Shown: piece by piece, positions 9,719 to 18,564 of the stretch
Layout: each line of letters starts with the position of its first letter
Numbering within the stretch: the stretch's first letter is position 1
Assembly: GCA_019233755.1 (NCBI GenBank)
Contig: JAFAMD010000006.1
Coordinates: forward strand, 1 to 64,000
From: Acidobacteriaceae bacterium
Lineage (GTDB): Bacteria > Acidobacteriota > Terriglobia > Bryobacterales > Bryobacteraceae
Reading direction: 5' to 3'
Length of the DNA stretch: 64,000 bases
The notes under the pieces: generated by a model
What the model was told of the DNA's origin: nothing
Database searches by the model: none
Seen by the model: only the letters and a program-made list of their open reading frames with translations
Position numbers and translations under genes: made by a program

Positions 9719-10210
9719 TTATCGCAATCCCTTCTTCTCGAGCGCCTTCAGCTTGTCGGCCAAGCCGCTCTTTGCCGCTTCCAGACGCTGTGCGTACACC
9801 TTGCTGCCGAAGATTTCGATCCGCTGCTTGAAACACAGCACGTGCACGTCGTCGCGCTCCAGCTCCAGATCCCGCCGCAGCGTGGTGGGCAGCAGCACCC
9901 GCCCCTGTCCGTCAATCTCGGTGTCTTCGCCGTAATGGTTCGCAACAAATGCCACATCCGACCTCAAATCCGCGTCTTCACCGGGCTCCTGCAACATCGC
10001 CTCAGTTTCCCGCCAGACCGAAATCGGGTAGATTAGTGCAGTCGAGGTATTCAGCGTGGTGACAAAAACCTTCTTATCGCCCAACGCCTCCAGATACTGC
10101 ACAATCGCCGCCGGCAGTTTCAGCCGGCCCTTTTCGTCCACACGACCACTCAGAGTGCCACGAGGGGCCTCGACCGCCTTCGGCGCGTTGGAGTGACCGG
10201 CTTCTTCCAC
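9719..10210 (-). CDS. mraZ: MraZ, transcriptional regulator of the dcw operon
   Basis: 163 residues, starting at a GTG; no other usual start lies between it and an upstream in-frame stop. MraZ is an AbrB-fold DNA-binding protein built from two SpoVT-like halves. The first half shows RGTLSGRVDEKGRLKLPA (about 17-34) and the second DGQGRVLLPTTLRRDL (about 97-112). It normally binds repeats in its own promoter and controls the dcw operon. Such repeats exist here immediately upstream and overlap the start codon. The N-terminus is about 15 residues longer than usual, as the family typically starts just before RGTLSG. Confidence 0.95.
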   Translation of the reverse strand: MEEAGHSNAPKAVEAPRGTLSGRVDEKGRLKLPAAIVQYLEALGDKKVFVTTLNTSTALIYPISVWRETEAMLQEPGEDADLRSDVAFVANHYGEDTEIDGQGRVLLPTTLRRDLELERDDVHVLCFKQRIEIFGSKVYAQRLEAAKSGLADKLKALEKKGLR

Positions 10211-10239
10211 TTCGAACCACTTCTGACCAATTCAGACCA
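10205..10239 (-). promoter_or_regulatory. Probable MraZ operator: four TGGNN boxes at 10-bp pitch
   Basis: Read on the minus strand, TGGTC, TGGTC, TGGTT and TGGAA occur at 10239-10235, 10229-10225, 10219-10215 and 10209-10205. Each is followed by a 5-nt spacer, so all boxes face the same side of the helix. Known MraZ sites in Proteobacteria are TGGGN boxes with 5-nt spacers. The last box overlaps the mraZ GTG start. Binding by MraZ is inferred. Confidence 0.75.
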
Positions 10240-10247
10240 CTAGGTCG

Positions 10248-10277
10248 ATACTCGCACGCGTAGTCTACGAATTGCAA
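10248..10277 (-). promoter_or_regulatory. Candidate sigma70-type promoter for the dcw operon
   Basis: On the minus strand a TTGCAA hexamer (10277-10272) is followed after 18 nt by GAGTAT (10253-10248). Both match the -35 and -10 consensus only partly. The placement just upstream of the MraZ boxes fits transcription starting within or next to the operator. It is a weak call, supported mainly by position. Confidence 0.35.
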
Positions 10278-10378
10278 TAGATTTCTTTAAGGAATTTCCT
10301 GTAAGTCATTGCATTCGCCTTTCTTACGCCTCGACAGCCCGCAAGCTTTGACGCGACTGAAGTAACTACCAGGAACCT

Positions 10379-10966
10379 TTGGAGCTCAAAGGGGAAGTGA
10401 AGCTTGGAATAACACGCAGAACAGCACTTCTTTGGTGGGGCGCAATCTCTTTTGCAGCCAGCACCCCGCAAGCGCCCGGCACGACCACCCGGAGAGCAGA
10501 GATCAACCTCGACGGAAGAACGATCTCGATTGATTATACGGCCCTGTCCCTGAGCGGCCGTCGGTTCGGCAGAACGATAGCGCCGTTTGGTAAGGTCTGG
10601 GCGTTCGGACCCGGGACGCCGCCGCAGCTGACGGTGAATGCGTATACGTTGACCGAACTGTTCGAGCTGCTGCCAGGAACGTATTCGCTCTACGTGATTC
10701 CATATCCCGACACGTGGCTCCTGCTACCCAATCAGGGAAAAAAGGGGGACCACTATCATCAGGCGAAAGATGTTGGCCGCCTCAGGCTCCCCGTCAAACC
10801 GCTGCCTTCCGCAGGTGACCAACTCCGGTTCGCGCTTACGTGCTTAGCAGCCAACATAGCCCGCCTGGACATTTCATTTGCCGGCGCTTCTGTGTCGACA
10901 ACCTTGAAAGTTATGCAGGTAGTCCTTACTAACTACCGACGACTTGCAAATCGTTCTGGACGCTGA
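10379..10966 (+). CDS. DUF2911-family secreted protein
   Basis: 195 residues from a TTG start preceded by AGGA; a GTG at 10397 is an alternative that would give MKLGITRRTALLWWG. The N-terminus is hydrophobic after two arginines and probably a signal peptide. The DUF2911 pattern is clear: DGRTISIDYTALSLSGR, then a PFGKVWAFGPGTPPQL segment, then LLPGTYSLYVIP and a WLLLPNQ strand. The family is common in Bacteroidetes and Acidobacteria and has no established function. The last 38 nt overlap, tail to tail, the BON-domain gene on the other strand. Confidence 0.75.
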   Translation: MELKGEVKLGITRRTALLWWGAISFAASTPQAPGTTTRRAEINLDGRTISIDYTALSLSGRRFGRTIAPFGKVWAFGPGTPPQLTVNAYTLTELFELLPGTYSLYVIPYPDTWLLLPNQGKKGDHYHQAKDVGRLRLPVKPLPSAGDQLRFALTCLAANIARLDISFAGASVSTTLKVMQVVLTNYRRLANRSGR

Positions 10967-11489
10967 ACACATTCGGAACAGCATTCGCCCTGACATTGAT
11001 CAGGTTCTTGTCAAACTGGTTCGCAACCACGCCTTCCAGTCGCACATGCCCGTTCTCGACGATGATGTGGATCGGCGGAAGAGCTTGGTGGCCGTAGCGG
11101 TCGCCGATCTGCGGATCACCATAGATCGCGCGAAATTCCGCCCGGCGTATCTGATCATCCATCGGCGAAACAGGCAGGACTTTGATCTGGTTAATTACCT
11201 TGGTGACGCCTTCAATGTGTTTCACGACGTTCTCCGCATCCGACTTCAGAACCGGATTCCTCACATCCCCGACAAGTGTGATTTCCGTGTCGTTCACGCG
11301 AAATCCAAGATCGTCAAAGACCGTGTAATACGGCAGCATCACAAGTTGATGGCGGACTTCCTTTGCAAGCCTGGCTTCTCCCGCCTGCCCCGGAATAAAC
11401 GCATCTTCGTGTTTTTGGGTTTGGGAGAGGGCAATAAGCGGAACGAGGAACATGCAGGCCGCAAGCATCCAAGAATGGTTTTTATTCAC
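10929..11489 (-). CDS. Secreted protein with two BON domains
   Basis: 186 residues. Residues 1-22 form a signal peptide ending near ALSQ. Two BON-like units follow: LAKEVRHQLVMLPYYTVFDDLGFRV with DTEITLVGDVRNP (about 40-105), and a second around PPIHIIVENGHVRLEGVV (about 138-183). BON domains occur in periplasmic and outer-membrane proteins such as OsmY and secretins, and are thought to bind membranes or other envelope proteins. The partner is unknown. The 3' end overlaps the convergent DUF2911 gene. Confidence 0.82.
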   Translation of the reverse strand: MNKNHSWMLAACMFLVPLIALSQTQKHEDAFIPGQAGEARLAKEVRHQLVMLPYYTVFDDLGFRVNDTEITLVGDVRNPVLKSDAENVVKHIEGVTKVINQIKVLPVSPMDDQIRRAEFRAIYGDPQIGDRYGHQALPPIHIIVENGHVRLEGVVANQFDKNLINVRANAVPNVFSVQNDLQVVGS

Positions 11490-11554
11490 CTTTTACTGCC
11501 TCCGCCTCTAAAGACACACCAGGAGCGCTGGGAGTTGCGGCCGCCTGGCCGGCT

Positions 11555-11746
11555 TCAACCCCGCCCTTTGCCTTTCCAGATCCCGCTGCCGCTCTTGCCG
11601 AAGAAGCCGCCCAGAAACGCCGCGCCTGCCAGCAGGACGCAGAACCCGACGACAACCGGCCACCACTCGCCGTGACTCCACGGCCAGAATGGGAGGAACA
11701 AGAACGCTATGACGAGCGCGACGACCGAGACCCACTTAAAACCCAT
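11555..11746 (-). CDS. Small two-helix membrane protein
   Basis: 63 residues. Two hydrophobic stretches (about 4-22 and 30-48) are separated by a tryptophan-rich turn (FWPWSHGEWWP), and the C-terminus is basic and glycine-rich (GKSGSGIWKGKGRG). A GAGAGG Shine-Dalgarno sequence lies 5 nt before the ATG, which supports real translation. The family is not recognised. It sits between the BON-domain gene and the dienelactone hydrolase, all on the minus strand. Confidence 0.6.
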   Translation of the reverse strand: MGFKWVSVVALVIAFLFLPFWPWSHGEWWPVVVGFCVLLAGAAFLGGFFGKSGSGIWKGKGRG

Positions 11747-11808
11747 ACGAGCCTCTCGATGTTAGACGAAACCGCTGCAGCGCACGTTTCCCCTGTCGAG
11801 GCGATGTT

Positions 11809-12594
11809 TCAGTGCCGGGCTTCCGCGGGTGCGCTCGGGGCCGCACCGGTCTGAATTGCAAGCTGGCGATGGAACAACTCGAACATCAGGCCGTAGCAGT
11901 GGTAGGCAAGCGCGGGATCGTAGCGGTAGCCTTCGTCACGCATAAAAGCATGCGCACCGTTCACCTCGAGCCACTGAAACCGCACTCCGGCCTCGTCCAG
12001 CCGCGCCCGAATTTTGTTTCGTCCTTCGAGCGGCACGTGCGGATCCTGGCGCCCCCATATATGCAGAAGCTCGCCTTTGATTTCCGCCGCACGGGCAAGG
12101 GAGTTGTCGCTCTTGCCCTTGCCGAGCGACCCCGAATGAATGTCGGTCGCGTAAAAGCAGACGGTCGCGAGCACATCGGGATTCATCGCGGTACGGAAGG
12201 CGAGATGCCCGCCCAAGCAGATTCCCACCGCACCGAGTCTGCCGGTGCAGTCTCCGCGCGCCTTCAGATAATCCAGCACCGCGCGCGCGTCTGCGTCGTA
12301 CGAGGACACCTCTTTTGTATATTTGTCGGCATTGCCTTTATCGGCGCCTGCCTGGTCATACGGCAACACGGTCCCGGCGGGTTCCAGTTCGTGGTAGACC
12401 TCCGGAACCGCAACAATGTATCCTTGCCCGGCGATCATTGCCGCAGTGCGCCGGATGGGTCCGGTTACCTGAAAAATCTCTGAGTAAAGAACCACTCCTG
12501 GGTACCGGCCTTCGGCAGCCGGAGAGAAAATGTAAGTCCGCATCGGCCCCGTGGGCGTCTGCAGCTCGACAACACCGTCGTCTTTAATAGTCAT
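11809..12594 (-). CDS. Dienelactone hydrolase family protein
   Basis: 261 residues with an alpha/beta-hydrolase fold. The nucleophile elbow is GICLGG with Cys126, as in dienelactone hydrolases, which use Cys instead of Ser. The acid is probably Asp184 (GRQD) and the base His215 (NGAHAFMRDEG). The GAHAF motif is typical of the family. Dienelactone hydrolases open enol-lactones in chlorocatechol degradation, but most genomic members are of unknown substrate and none of the neighbours suggests an aromatic pathway. Cytoplasmic, with no signal peptide. Confidence 0.85.
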   Translation of the reverse strand: MTIKDDGVVELQTPTGPMRTYIFSPAAEGRYPGVVLYSEIFQVTGPIRRTAAMIAGQGYIVAVPEVYHELEPAGTVLPYDQAGADKGNADKYTKEVSSYDADARAVLDYLKARGDCTGRLGAVGICLGGHLAFRTAMNPDVLATVCFYATDIHSGSLGKGKSDNSLARAAEIKGELLHIWGRQDPHVPLEGRNKIRARLDEAGVRFQWLEVNGAHAFMRDEGYRYDPALAYHCYGLMFELFHRQLAIQTGAAPSAPAEARH

Positions 12595-12609
12595 GTTCAG
12601 TTTTATTTT

Positions 12610-13620
12610 CTACTGCGCTCGCGGCGCTTCTTCCACCGCGACCAGGGCCTTGCCGCTCGAAAGGTTCTTCTTTTTGCAGCGGACGACTTGGCCGGGCCCG
12701 TACTCCCAGGTCTCGCCTTCCGGAACTTCCTCAACGATGCGATAAAAATCGCGGCCCAAATGTTCCGCCCGAACCGACCGCAAAACATTCAATCCTTCAC
12801 CGACCAGGGTGACGTAGATCATCGCTTCTTTCCCGCGCATCACAGCCGGCTGCGGCGCTGGAGCGGGAGGTGGAACTGCAGGTTGCGGGGCAGGAGCAGC
12901 CGGCGGGTAGGCCGCCGGAGCAGGCGCGTACGCCGCGGCTGGCGGCGGATACGCACTGGGAGCGGGCTCGTAGGAAGTCGGCGGGGCATAAGCGGCAGGT
13001 TGCGGGACAGGCTGCTGCAACGGCTGCGGTGGCGCCGCGTAAGCAGCGGGCTGTGGGGCAGGCTGCGGCGGCGCGTATATGACCGGCTGTGAGGCAGGCT
13101 GCGGAGGAGGTGGCGGCGCAGCGGCATAGTCAGGGGCACGCTGGGGGCGAGTAAATATGGCGGTCGCCTCGGTAACCGGAGGGGGAGCGGTAAAGCGGGG
13201 CGTCACGATGGGTCCGGAAACCGGAGGAACGGTGGCCAAGTCTCCCCCGTACTCTACACGTCCGCTCATCCGTGCCCGATCGATGGGCCAGAACACAGCC
13301 GTGATACAGGCCCACACGATGGGAAGCCATTGGTTTGCAAAGCGGCCATCAGCGGGCTGCGCTTCTCCGTTCGAAGCTGCAATGAACTTGAAGATGATTG
13401 CCGAGGCGAGCATCAGGCAGAACGCAAAGACCGCGGAGAAGGCGAGACTCTGAAAAACCGACCGGTAGCCGTTGCGGTCATAAGCCAGGAGAACGAAGAC
13501 CAAAATGAGTCCACCGATGCTGGCGAGCCAGGCAAAGGGTCCCGGCAGAAGCATGAGTGCAAGCGCGGCGGCCACCACTAAGGCAAGCAGCGCCGCTGAA
13601 TCAATCTGTGATTTCGACAT
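12610..13620 (-). CDS. Membrane protein with long Pro/Ala-rich linker and C-terminal small domain, unknown function
   Basis: 336 residues from the ATG at 13620, which has a strong GGAGAGGGA upstream; an earlier in-frame start at 13746 lacks one. Three to four membrane helices occupy about residues 8-120. A low-complexity stretch made of P, A, Q and Y (about 150-265, repeats like QPAAYAPP) follows. The last 75 residues are a compact segment (MIYVTLVGEGLNVLRSVRAE to the end) with a run of basic residues (CKKKNLSSG). The proline-rich part could span the periplasm or act as a flexible tether. The family is not recognised. Confidence 0.7.
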   Translation of the reverse strand: MSKSQIDSAALLALVVAAALALMLLPGPFAWLASIGGLILVFVLLAYDRNGYRSVFQSLAFSAVFAFCLMLASAIIFKFIAASNGEAQPADGRFANQWLPIVWACITAVFWPIDRARMSGRVEYGGDLATVPPVSGPIVTPRFTAPPPVTEATAIFTRPQRAPDYAAAPPPPPQPASQPVIYAPPQPAPQPAAYAAPPQPLQQPVPQPAAYAPPTSYEPAPSAYPPPAAAYAPAPAAYPPAAPAPQPAVPPPAPAPQPAVMRGKEAMIYVTLVGEGLNVLRSVRAEHLGRDFYRIVEEVPEGETWEYGPGQVVRCKKKNLSSGKALVAVEEAPRAQ

Positions 13621-13802
13621 TCCCTCTCCAGTAAACGCTCCCGAAGGCACAATTCTAGCCAAGTCCCCGCCAGACAACGGCGAAAGGCATGTGTTGGCCG
13701 AAAAGCACCACAGCCGGTGGACCTCAGCCGCGAAAACAACAGACAAAGCTGCAAAATCAACAAGTTATCGCTGGCAAACGAGTTGCACAGGTAGCAAGCG
13801 AA

Positions 13803-13819
13803 GTCACCGATCGAGTGAC
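13803..13819. repeat. Inverted repeat upstream of the WXXGXW gene
   Basis: GTCAC-7 nt-GTGAC, 20 nt before the start of the gene at 13840. It could be an operator or a leader hairpin. The rest of 13621-13839 holds the GGGGAGGAAAT ribosome-binding site and no other clear feature. Confidence 0.3.
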
Positions 13820-13839
13820 CTTTAGTTTGGGGAGGAAAT

Positions 13840-14142
13840 ATGAAAACGAAATTACTTGCATTGCTGTTGTTGGCTGGAAGTTCTGTATTCGCTGCACCTG
13901 CTGTTTTCTTTGGAGTGGGAGTCGGAGTCGCGGCACCGCCACCGCCCGTTGTGGCCTATGAGCCGGCTCCGTATGGATATTACCCGGGCTATAGCTGGGT
14001 AGGTGGCTACTGGTATCCGGTTGGACCACGCTATTACTGGCATGCCGGATACTGGGCGCGTCCGCCCTACGCCCGCGCGTATTGGGAAGCTCCACGCTAC
14101 TACGGCGGACGTTACTACCACGGCTACTGGCACCGCCGGTAA
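13840..14142 (+). CDS. Secreted YXWVXGYW/WXXGXW-repeat protein
   Basis: 100 residues with a signal peptide (MKTKLLALLLLAGSSVFAA). A mature part follows that is very rich in Tyr, Trp, Gly and Pro, including GYSWVGGYWYP, YYWHAGYWARP and YYHGYWHRR. This matches the small envelope proteins annotated as WXXGXW (BcpO-related) repeat proteins, whose role is not known. The start is set by a strong GGGGAGGAAAT Shine-Dalgarno. It is monocistronic, with a terminator about 30 nt downstream. Confidence 0.75.
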   Translation: MKTKLLALLLLAGSSVFAAPAVFFGVGVGVAAPPPPVVAYEPAPYGYYPGYSWVGGYWYPVGPRYYWHAGYWARPPYARAYWEAPRYYGGRYYHGYWHRR

Positions 14143-14172
14143 TTTCAACCGAGCATCATTGATCTATCCCTC

Positions 14173-14208
14173 AGGGAGGTGTTTCCGCGTGAACGCCTCC
14201 CTATTTTT
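14173..14208 (+). terminator. Rho-independent terminator
   Basis: AGGGAGG (14173-14179) pairs with CCTCCCT (14196-14202), with further pairing possible inside the loop (GTT with AAC). It is followed by ATTTTT. It lies after the gene ending at 14142. Confidence 0.8.
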
Positions 14209-14313
14209 GTTTGAAGTCGCGCTGTAAAATGCACGACGGCCAGCGCGCAAGCAAATCCTTGCGGCGGTCCCGCTCGAAGCCTGATAACGTGTGTTGAGCA
14301 GTGGAGGAAAGCG

Positions 14314-15972
14314 ATGCTTGAAACCGCCCAGCACGTGAGAGCGCCGCGAGGAGCAACGAAGACCTGCAAGGGCTGGCATCAGGAAGCCGCGCTGCGGATG
14401 CTGATGAACAATCTGCATCCGGATGTTGCCGAGAGGTCGTCGGAGCTGATTGTCTATGGCGGAACGGGCAAAGCGGCTCGCAACTGGGAATGCTTTGATG
14501 CCATTGTGCGATGCCTGGAACGCCTCGAAAACAACGAAACGCTCCTGGTCCAATCCGGTAAGCCGGTCGGGGTGTTTTGCACCCATGCGGAAGCGCCGCG
14601 CGTGCTGATCGCTAACTCCAACCTGGTCGGGCATTGGTCGACACTCGAGGAATTCAACCGGTTGGAACGGCTGGGCCTGACGATGTACGGGCAGATGACT
14701 GCGGGCTCATGGATCTACATTGGCAGCCAGGGAATCGTTCAAGGAACGTACGAGACTTTCGCTGCAGCGGGCCGCAAGCACTTCGGCGGATCGCTCGAAA
14801 AGCGCTGGATCGTATCGGGTGGAATGGGCGGAATGGGCGGCGCGCAACCGCTCGCCGCCACAATGAACGGCGCCTGCTTTCTCGGAATCGATGTCGATCC
14901 GGCGCGCATTGAAAAAAGACTCCAAACCGGGTATTGCGACACGCTAGCACCGACACTCGACAAAGCGCTCGAACGAATCCAAGAGGCGCAAGCCGGTGGG
15001 CAGGCAATCTCGGTTGGACTGGTAGCGAACTGCGCCGATATTATTCCGGAACTCGCAAGACGCGGCATCGTGCCGGATATCGTCACAGACCAGACCAGCG
15101 CGCATGATCCATTGAACGGCTACGTGCCGAACGGCATAAGCCTGGAAGAAGCCAGGCTGCTGAGGCAGCGGGATCCCGATGAGTATGTCCGGCGAGCGAA
15201 AAACGCGATCGCCCGCCATGTGGAGGCAATGCTTGCCCTCAAGCGCGCAGGAGCGGTGGCCTTCGATTACGGCAATAATATTCGGACGCACGCGAAGGAT
15301 GCGGGCGTGGTGGATGCCTTCGAGATTCCCGGATTTGTGCCCGAGTACATTCGCCCGCTGTTCTGCGAAGGACGCGGGCCGTTCCGGTGGGTAGCACTGT
15401 CGGGAGACTCCCAAGACATTTATCGGACAGACGCCCTCGTACTCGATCTCTTTGGAGACAACCACGACCTGGTCCGATGGATTGAACTCGCGCGCAAGCG
15501 AATCCAATTTCAGGGCTTACCTGCCCGCATCTGCTGGCTAGGGTACGGCGAGCGTGCGCGCTTCGGCTTGGCGATCAATGCGCTGGTGCGATCAGGAGAA
15601 TTGAAAGCGCCCATTGTGATCGGAAGAGACCATCTTGATACGGGATCCGTTGCATCGCCATTTCGCGAAACCGAAGGTATGCAGGACGGCTCTGATGCCA
15701 TTGCGGACTGGCCGTTGCTGAATGCGCTCGTAAACACGGCCGCCGGCGCAAGCTGGGTGTCCATTCACAACGGAGGCGGGGTGGGAATCGGCTATTCGCA
15801 GCACGCCGGAATGGTGGTTGTAGCTGACGGATCAGAAGAAAGCGATCGGCGCCTGGAGCGTGTTCTCACCAGCGATCCGGGCACGGGCATCGTGCGCCAT
15901 GCCGATGCAGGCTATGAGACAGCCGTACGGGTAGCCCGGGAGAACGGCTTGCAGATTCCGATGAGACAATGA
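14314..15972 (+). CDS. hutU: HutU, urocanate hydratase
   Basis: 552 residues, normal for urocanase. It converts urocanate to 4-imidazolone-5-propanoate, the second step of histidine breakdown, using tightly bound NAD+ as electrophile. Family motifs include [11 protein letters not shown] (about 49-59), LVQSGKPVG, the [11 protein letters not shown] nucleotide-binding segment (about 169-179), and [14 protein letters not shown] with the C-terminal [20 protein letters not shown] precedes the ATG. The stop overlaps the hutI start by 4 nt (ATGA-type coupling). Confidence 0.97.
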   Translation: MLETAQHVRAPRGATKTCKGWHQEAALRMLMNNLHPDVAERSSELIVYGGTGKAARNWECFDAIVRCLERLENNETLLVQSGKPVGVFCTHAEAPRVLIANSNLVGHWSTLEEFNRLERLGLTMYGQMTAGSWIYIGSQGIVQGTYETFAAAGRKHFGGSLEKRWIVSGGMGGMGGAQPLAATMNGACFLGIDVDPARIEKRLQTGYCDTLAPTLDKALERIQEAQAGGQAISVGLVANCADIIPELARRGIVPDIVTDQTSAHDPLNGYVPNGISLEEARLLRQRDPDEYVRRAKNAIARHVEAMLALKRAGAVAFDYGNNIRTHAKDAGVVDAFEIPGFVPEYIRPLFCEGRGPFRWVALSGDSQDIYRTDALVLDLFGDNHDLVRWIELARKRIQFQGLPARICWLGYGERARFGLAINALVRSGELKAPIVIGRDHLDTGSVASPFRETEGMQDGSDAIADWPLLNALVNTAAGASWVSIHNGGGVGIGYSQHAGMVVVADGSEESDRRLERVLTSDPGTGIVRHADAGYETAVRVARENGLQIPMRQ

Positions 15973-17213
15973 GCAATCCCCTCGCGGTGGTGAATTGCAG
16001 GCAGCTCGTCACCCTCGCGGGGCCGGCGCGCCCGCGCGTACGCGAAGAACTGCAGCAGCTTTCGATTCTTTCCGACGGAGTTCTGCTGGTGCGCGACGGG
16101 CGTATCGAGGCCGCAGCTCAAACGTTGGAGATCGGGCCGGATTACGACATCTTTGATGCCGGCGGCCGCGTGGTGCTGCCAGGGTTTGTGGATGCCCACA
16201 CGCATCCCGTATTTGCGGGCAATCGCGCCGACGAATTTGAGATGCGGGGGAGGGGAGCGAGTTATGAAGAGATTGCCGCGGCCGGCGGCGGTATACGCTC
16301 CACGGTTCGTAAGACCCGGGCAGCGACGGAAGAAGAGCTCTTCACTGCGGCACAAAAGCGGGCGCAATGGTTCCTGCGAACCGGCACAACGGCCATCGAG
16401 GCGAAGTCGGGATACGGCCTGTCTTTCGAAGCCGAACTCAAGCTGCTGCTCGTCATTCGAAAACTGAACCAGGCCGGGCCGCTCGAATACGTGCCGACCT
16501 TTCTCGGCGCGCACGAGATTCCGGATGAATATCGGGATGCGGCTGATAAGTACGTCGATCTTATAGTCAACGAGATGCTGCCCGAAGTCGCGCGCGCGGG
16601 ACTGGCCGAGTACTGCGATGTATTCTGCGAACCGAACATCTTCGATGTCGGCACGGCGGAGCGCGTTTTGGCAGCGGCGAAAGAACTGGGACTAGGCCTG
16701 CGCGTACACGCAGAACAGCTGTCGCGGTCAGGAGCCGCAGAGATGGCAGCGCAAATAGGAGCGCACACGGCAGATCATCTGGAGCAGATCGACGACGCAG
16801 GTATCCGTGCGCTCGCTGAGCGAAACGTGCAGCCCGTGTTGCTGCCCGCTTCCGTGTATACACTGGGCTCCAAGCGGTTCGCTCCGGCGCGCGCAATGAT
16901 TGAAGCGGGTCTGGCCGTTGTACTGGCGACCGATTTCAATCCGGGCTCCTCGCCGACGCCGTCGATACCGTTCGTGCTTTCGCTGGCCGCCACGCACATG
17001 CGGATGACTCCGGCGGAAGCAATCACGGCTGCTACGATTAACGCCGCGTACAGCATCGGCCGCGGCCGGCAGATCGGGTCGCTCGAGCCGGGCAAGCAGG
17101 CGGACTTCGTCGTTCATGATTGCGAGGATTACCGCGAGCTGGCGTACTGGACAGGGATCGAACCCGCCTTTGCCACGTTCGTTCGCGGCGAGCGAGTCTA
17201 TGCCAGAAACTGA
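15969..17213 (+). CDS. hutI: HutI, imidazolonepropionase
   Basis: 414 residues. A metal-dependent amidohydrolase that opens 4-imidazolone-5-propanoate to N-formimino-L-glutamate. The metal motif is [16 protein letters not shown] (about 72-87). [23 protein letters not shown] and [13 protein letters not shown] are all characteristic of HutI. It overlaps hutU at the start by 4 nt and the predicted hutF start at its end, so the three hut genes are probably translated from one message. Confidence 0.97.
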   Translation: MSNPLAVVNCRQLVTLAGPARPRVREELQQLSILSDGVLLVRDGRIEAAAQTLEIGPDYDIFDAGGRVVLPGFVDAHTHPVFAGNRADEFEMRGRGASYEEIAAAGGGIRSTVRKTRAATEEELFTAAQKRAQWFLRTGTTAIEAKSGYGLSFEAELKLLLVIRKLNQAGPLEYVPTFLGAHEIPDEYRDAADKYVDLIVNEMLPEVARAGLAEYCDVFCEPNIFDVGTAERVLAAAKELGLGLRVHAEQLSRSGAAEMAAQIGAHTADHLEQIDDAGIRALAERNVQPVLLPASVYTLGSKRFAPARAMIEAGLAVVLATDFNPGSSPTPSIPFVLSLAATHMRMTPAEAITAATINAAYSIGRGRQIGSLEPGKQADFVVHDCEDYRELAYWTGIEPAFATFVRGERVYARN

Positions 17214-18564
17214 AAACGGCTGGCTGCCGGATCTGCTGTATCGCGACGGGAAGTTTGAATCAGGAGTCGCGCTGTTTGCGGGTGCAAACGGCCGGACTAC
17301 GCGCTTCTCGCGTGAGCCGGAGGACCTGAGGAAGGCGGAGCGCCTGAGCGGCCGCGCTTTACTGCCGGGGCTGGTCAGCGCGCACTCGCACTCGTTTCAG
17401 CGGGCGATACGCGGGCGCACGGAACGGCGCACAGCGGCGGGACGCGATAGCTTCTGGACCTGGCGCGAAGCGATGTATCACACGGCGAACCGCCTCTCGC
17501 CGGATGACGTTTATGCCGTCGCGCGCATGGCATTTCTGGAGATGGCGCTCTCCGGCATCACCACAGTAGGAGAGTTTCATTACCTGCACCACTCGCCTGA
17601 CGGCACGCGGTATGAAGATCCGAACCTGCTTGCGAAGTATGTAGTCCAAGCGGCCAACGACGTTGGCGTGCGCATCGTGCTGCTGCGAACTGCTTACGCC
17701 CGCGCGGGCTGGCAGATGGCGCCGAATCCCGGGCAGGCACGATTCATCACGCCGTCCGCGGACACCTTCCTCTCTGACACCGAAGAACTGCGGCAGTGGG
17801 CGAAAGGCCGGGCATCAGTAGGAGTCGCGCCGCACAGTGTTCGTGCGGTACCGCTTGAATACTTCATGCGCGTTGTGGAATATGCGACGGCGCAACGGAT
17901 GCCGATTCACATGCATGCCGCCGAGCAACCTGCGGAGATCGATGCCTGCCTCAACGAGCATGGAGTAAGGCCAATCGAACTTCTGCAGCGGCATGGTTTG
18001 CTGGGTCCGTTGTTTACCGCAATACACGCAATTCATGTGACGGAAGAGGAGATCGGCTTTCTGGCGCAGGCCGGTGCGCGCGTGTGCGCCTGTCCGACTA
18101 CCGAACGGAACCTGGGCGACGGCGCAGTGCCCGCCGATAAGTATCGCGAACATGGCGTCCCGATCTGCTTGGGATCAGACAGCAACGTGCAGATCGATCT
18201 GCTCGAAGACGCACGCGAGCTCGAGTATCACTTGCGGATGAAAAAGCTGGAACGAGCGGTGCTGGCTTGCGGTACGGAGCCGGAGAATCTGGCCCACAGC
18301 TTATTCGAAAGCGCGACGCGCGTGGGCGCGGCCAGTCTTCAGGCGGGCCACGAAGCCGACTTTTTCACCGTCGATAGCAATGATCCAGCCATAGCAGGGG
18401 CGAGTGAGGACTCGCTCCTGAGCCACATCGTTTTCTCGGCCGGACGCAGCGCTATTCGCGATACCTACGTGGCCGGAAAGGCCATTGTGCAGGATGGACG
18501 GCACGCTCAACAGGCGGAGATAACCGAAGAGTTCCGTACCGTCCAGCGGAAACTCTGGAGTTAG
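17200..18564 (+). CDS. hutF: HutF, formimidoylglutamate deiminase
   Basis: 454 residues from the ATG at 17200, which overlaps the 3' end of hutI by 14 nt and has GAGCGAG upstream. An earlier in-frame start exists but lies inside hutI without family-like sequence. HutF releases ammonia from N-formimino-L-glutamate to give N-formyl-L-glutamate, the Pseudomonas-type branch. Motifs are [13 protein letters not shown] (metal ligands), [23 protein letters not shown] and [20 protein letters not shown]. The expected next enzyme, HutG, and the first enzyme, HutH, are not in this window. Confidence 0.93.
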   Translation: MPETENGWLPDLLYRDGKFESGVALFAGANGRTTRFSREPEDLRKAERLSGRALLPGLVSAHSHSFQRAIRGRTERRTAAGRDSFWTWREAMYHTANRLSPDDVYAVARMAFLEMALSGITTVGEFHYLHHSPDGTRYEDPNLLAKYVVQAANDVGVRIVLLRTAYARAGWQMAPNPGQARFITPSADTFLSDTEELRQWAKGRASVGVAPHSVRAVPLEYFMRVVEYATAQRMPIHMHAAEQPAEIDACLNEHGVRPIELLQRHGLLGPLFTAIHAIHVTEEEIGFLAQAGARVCACPTTERNLGDGAVPADKYREHGVPICLGSDSNVQIDLLEDARELEYHLRMKKLERAVLACGTEPENLAHSLFESATRVGAASLQAGHEADFFTVDSNDPAIAGASEDSLLSHIVFSAGRSAIRDTYVAGKAIVQDGRHAQQAEITEEFRTVQRKLWS

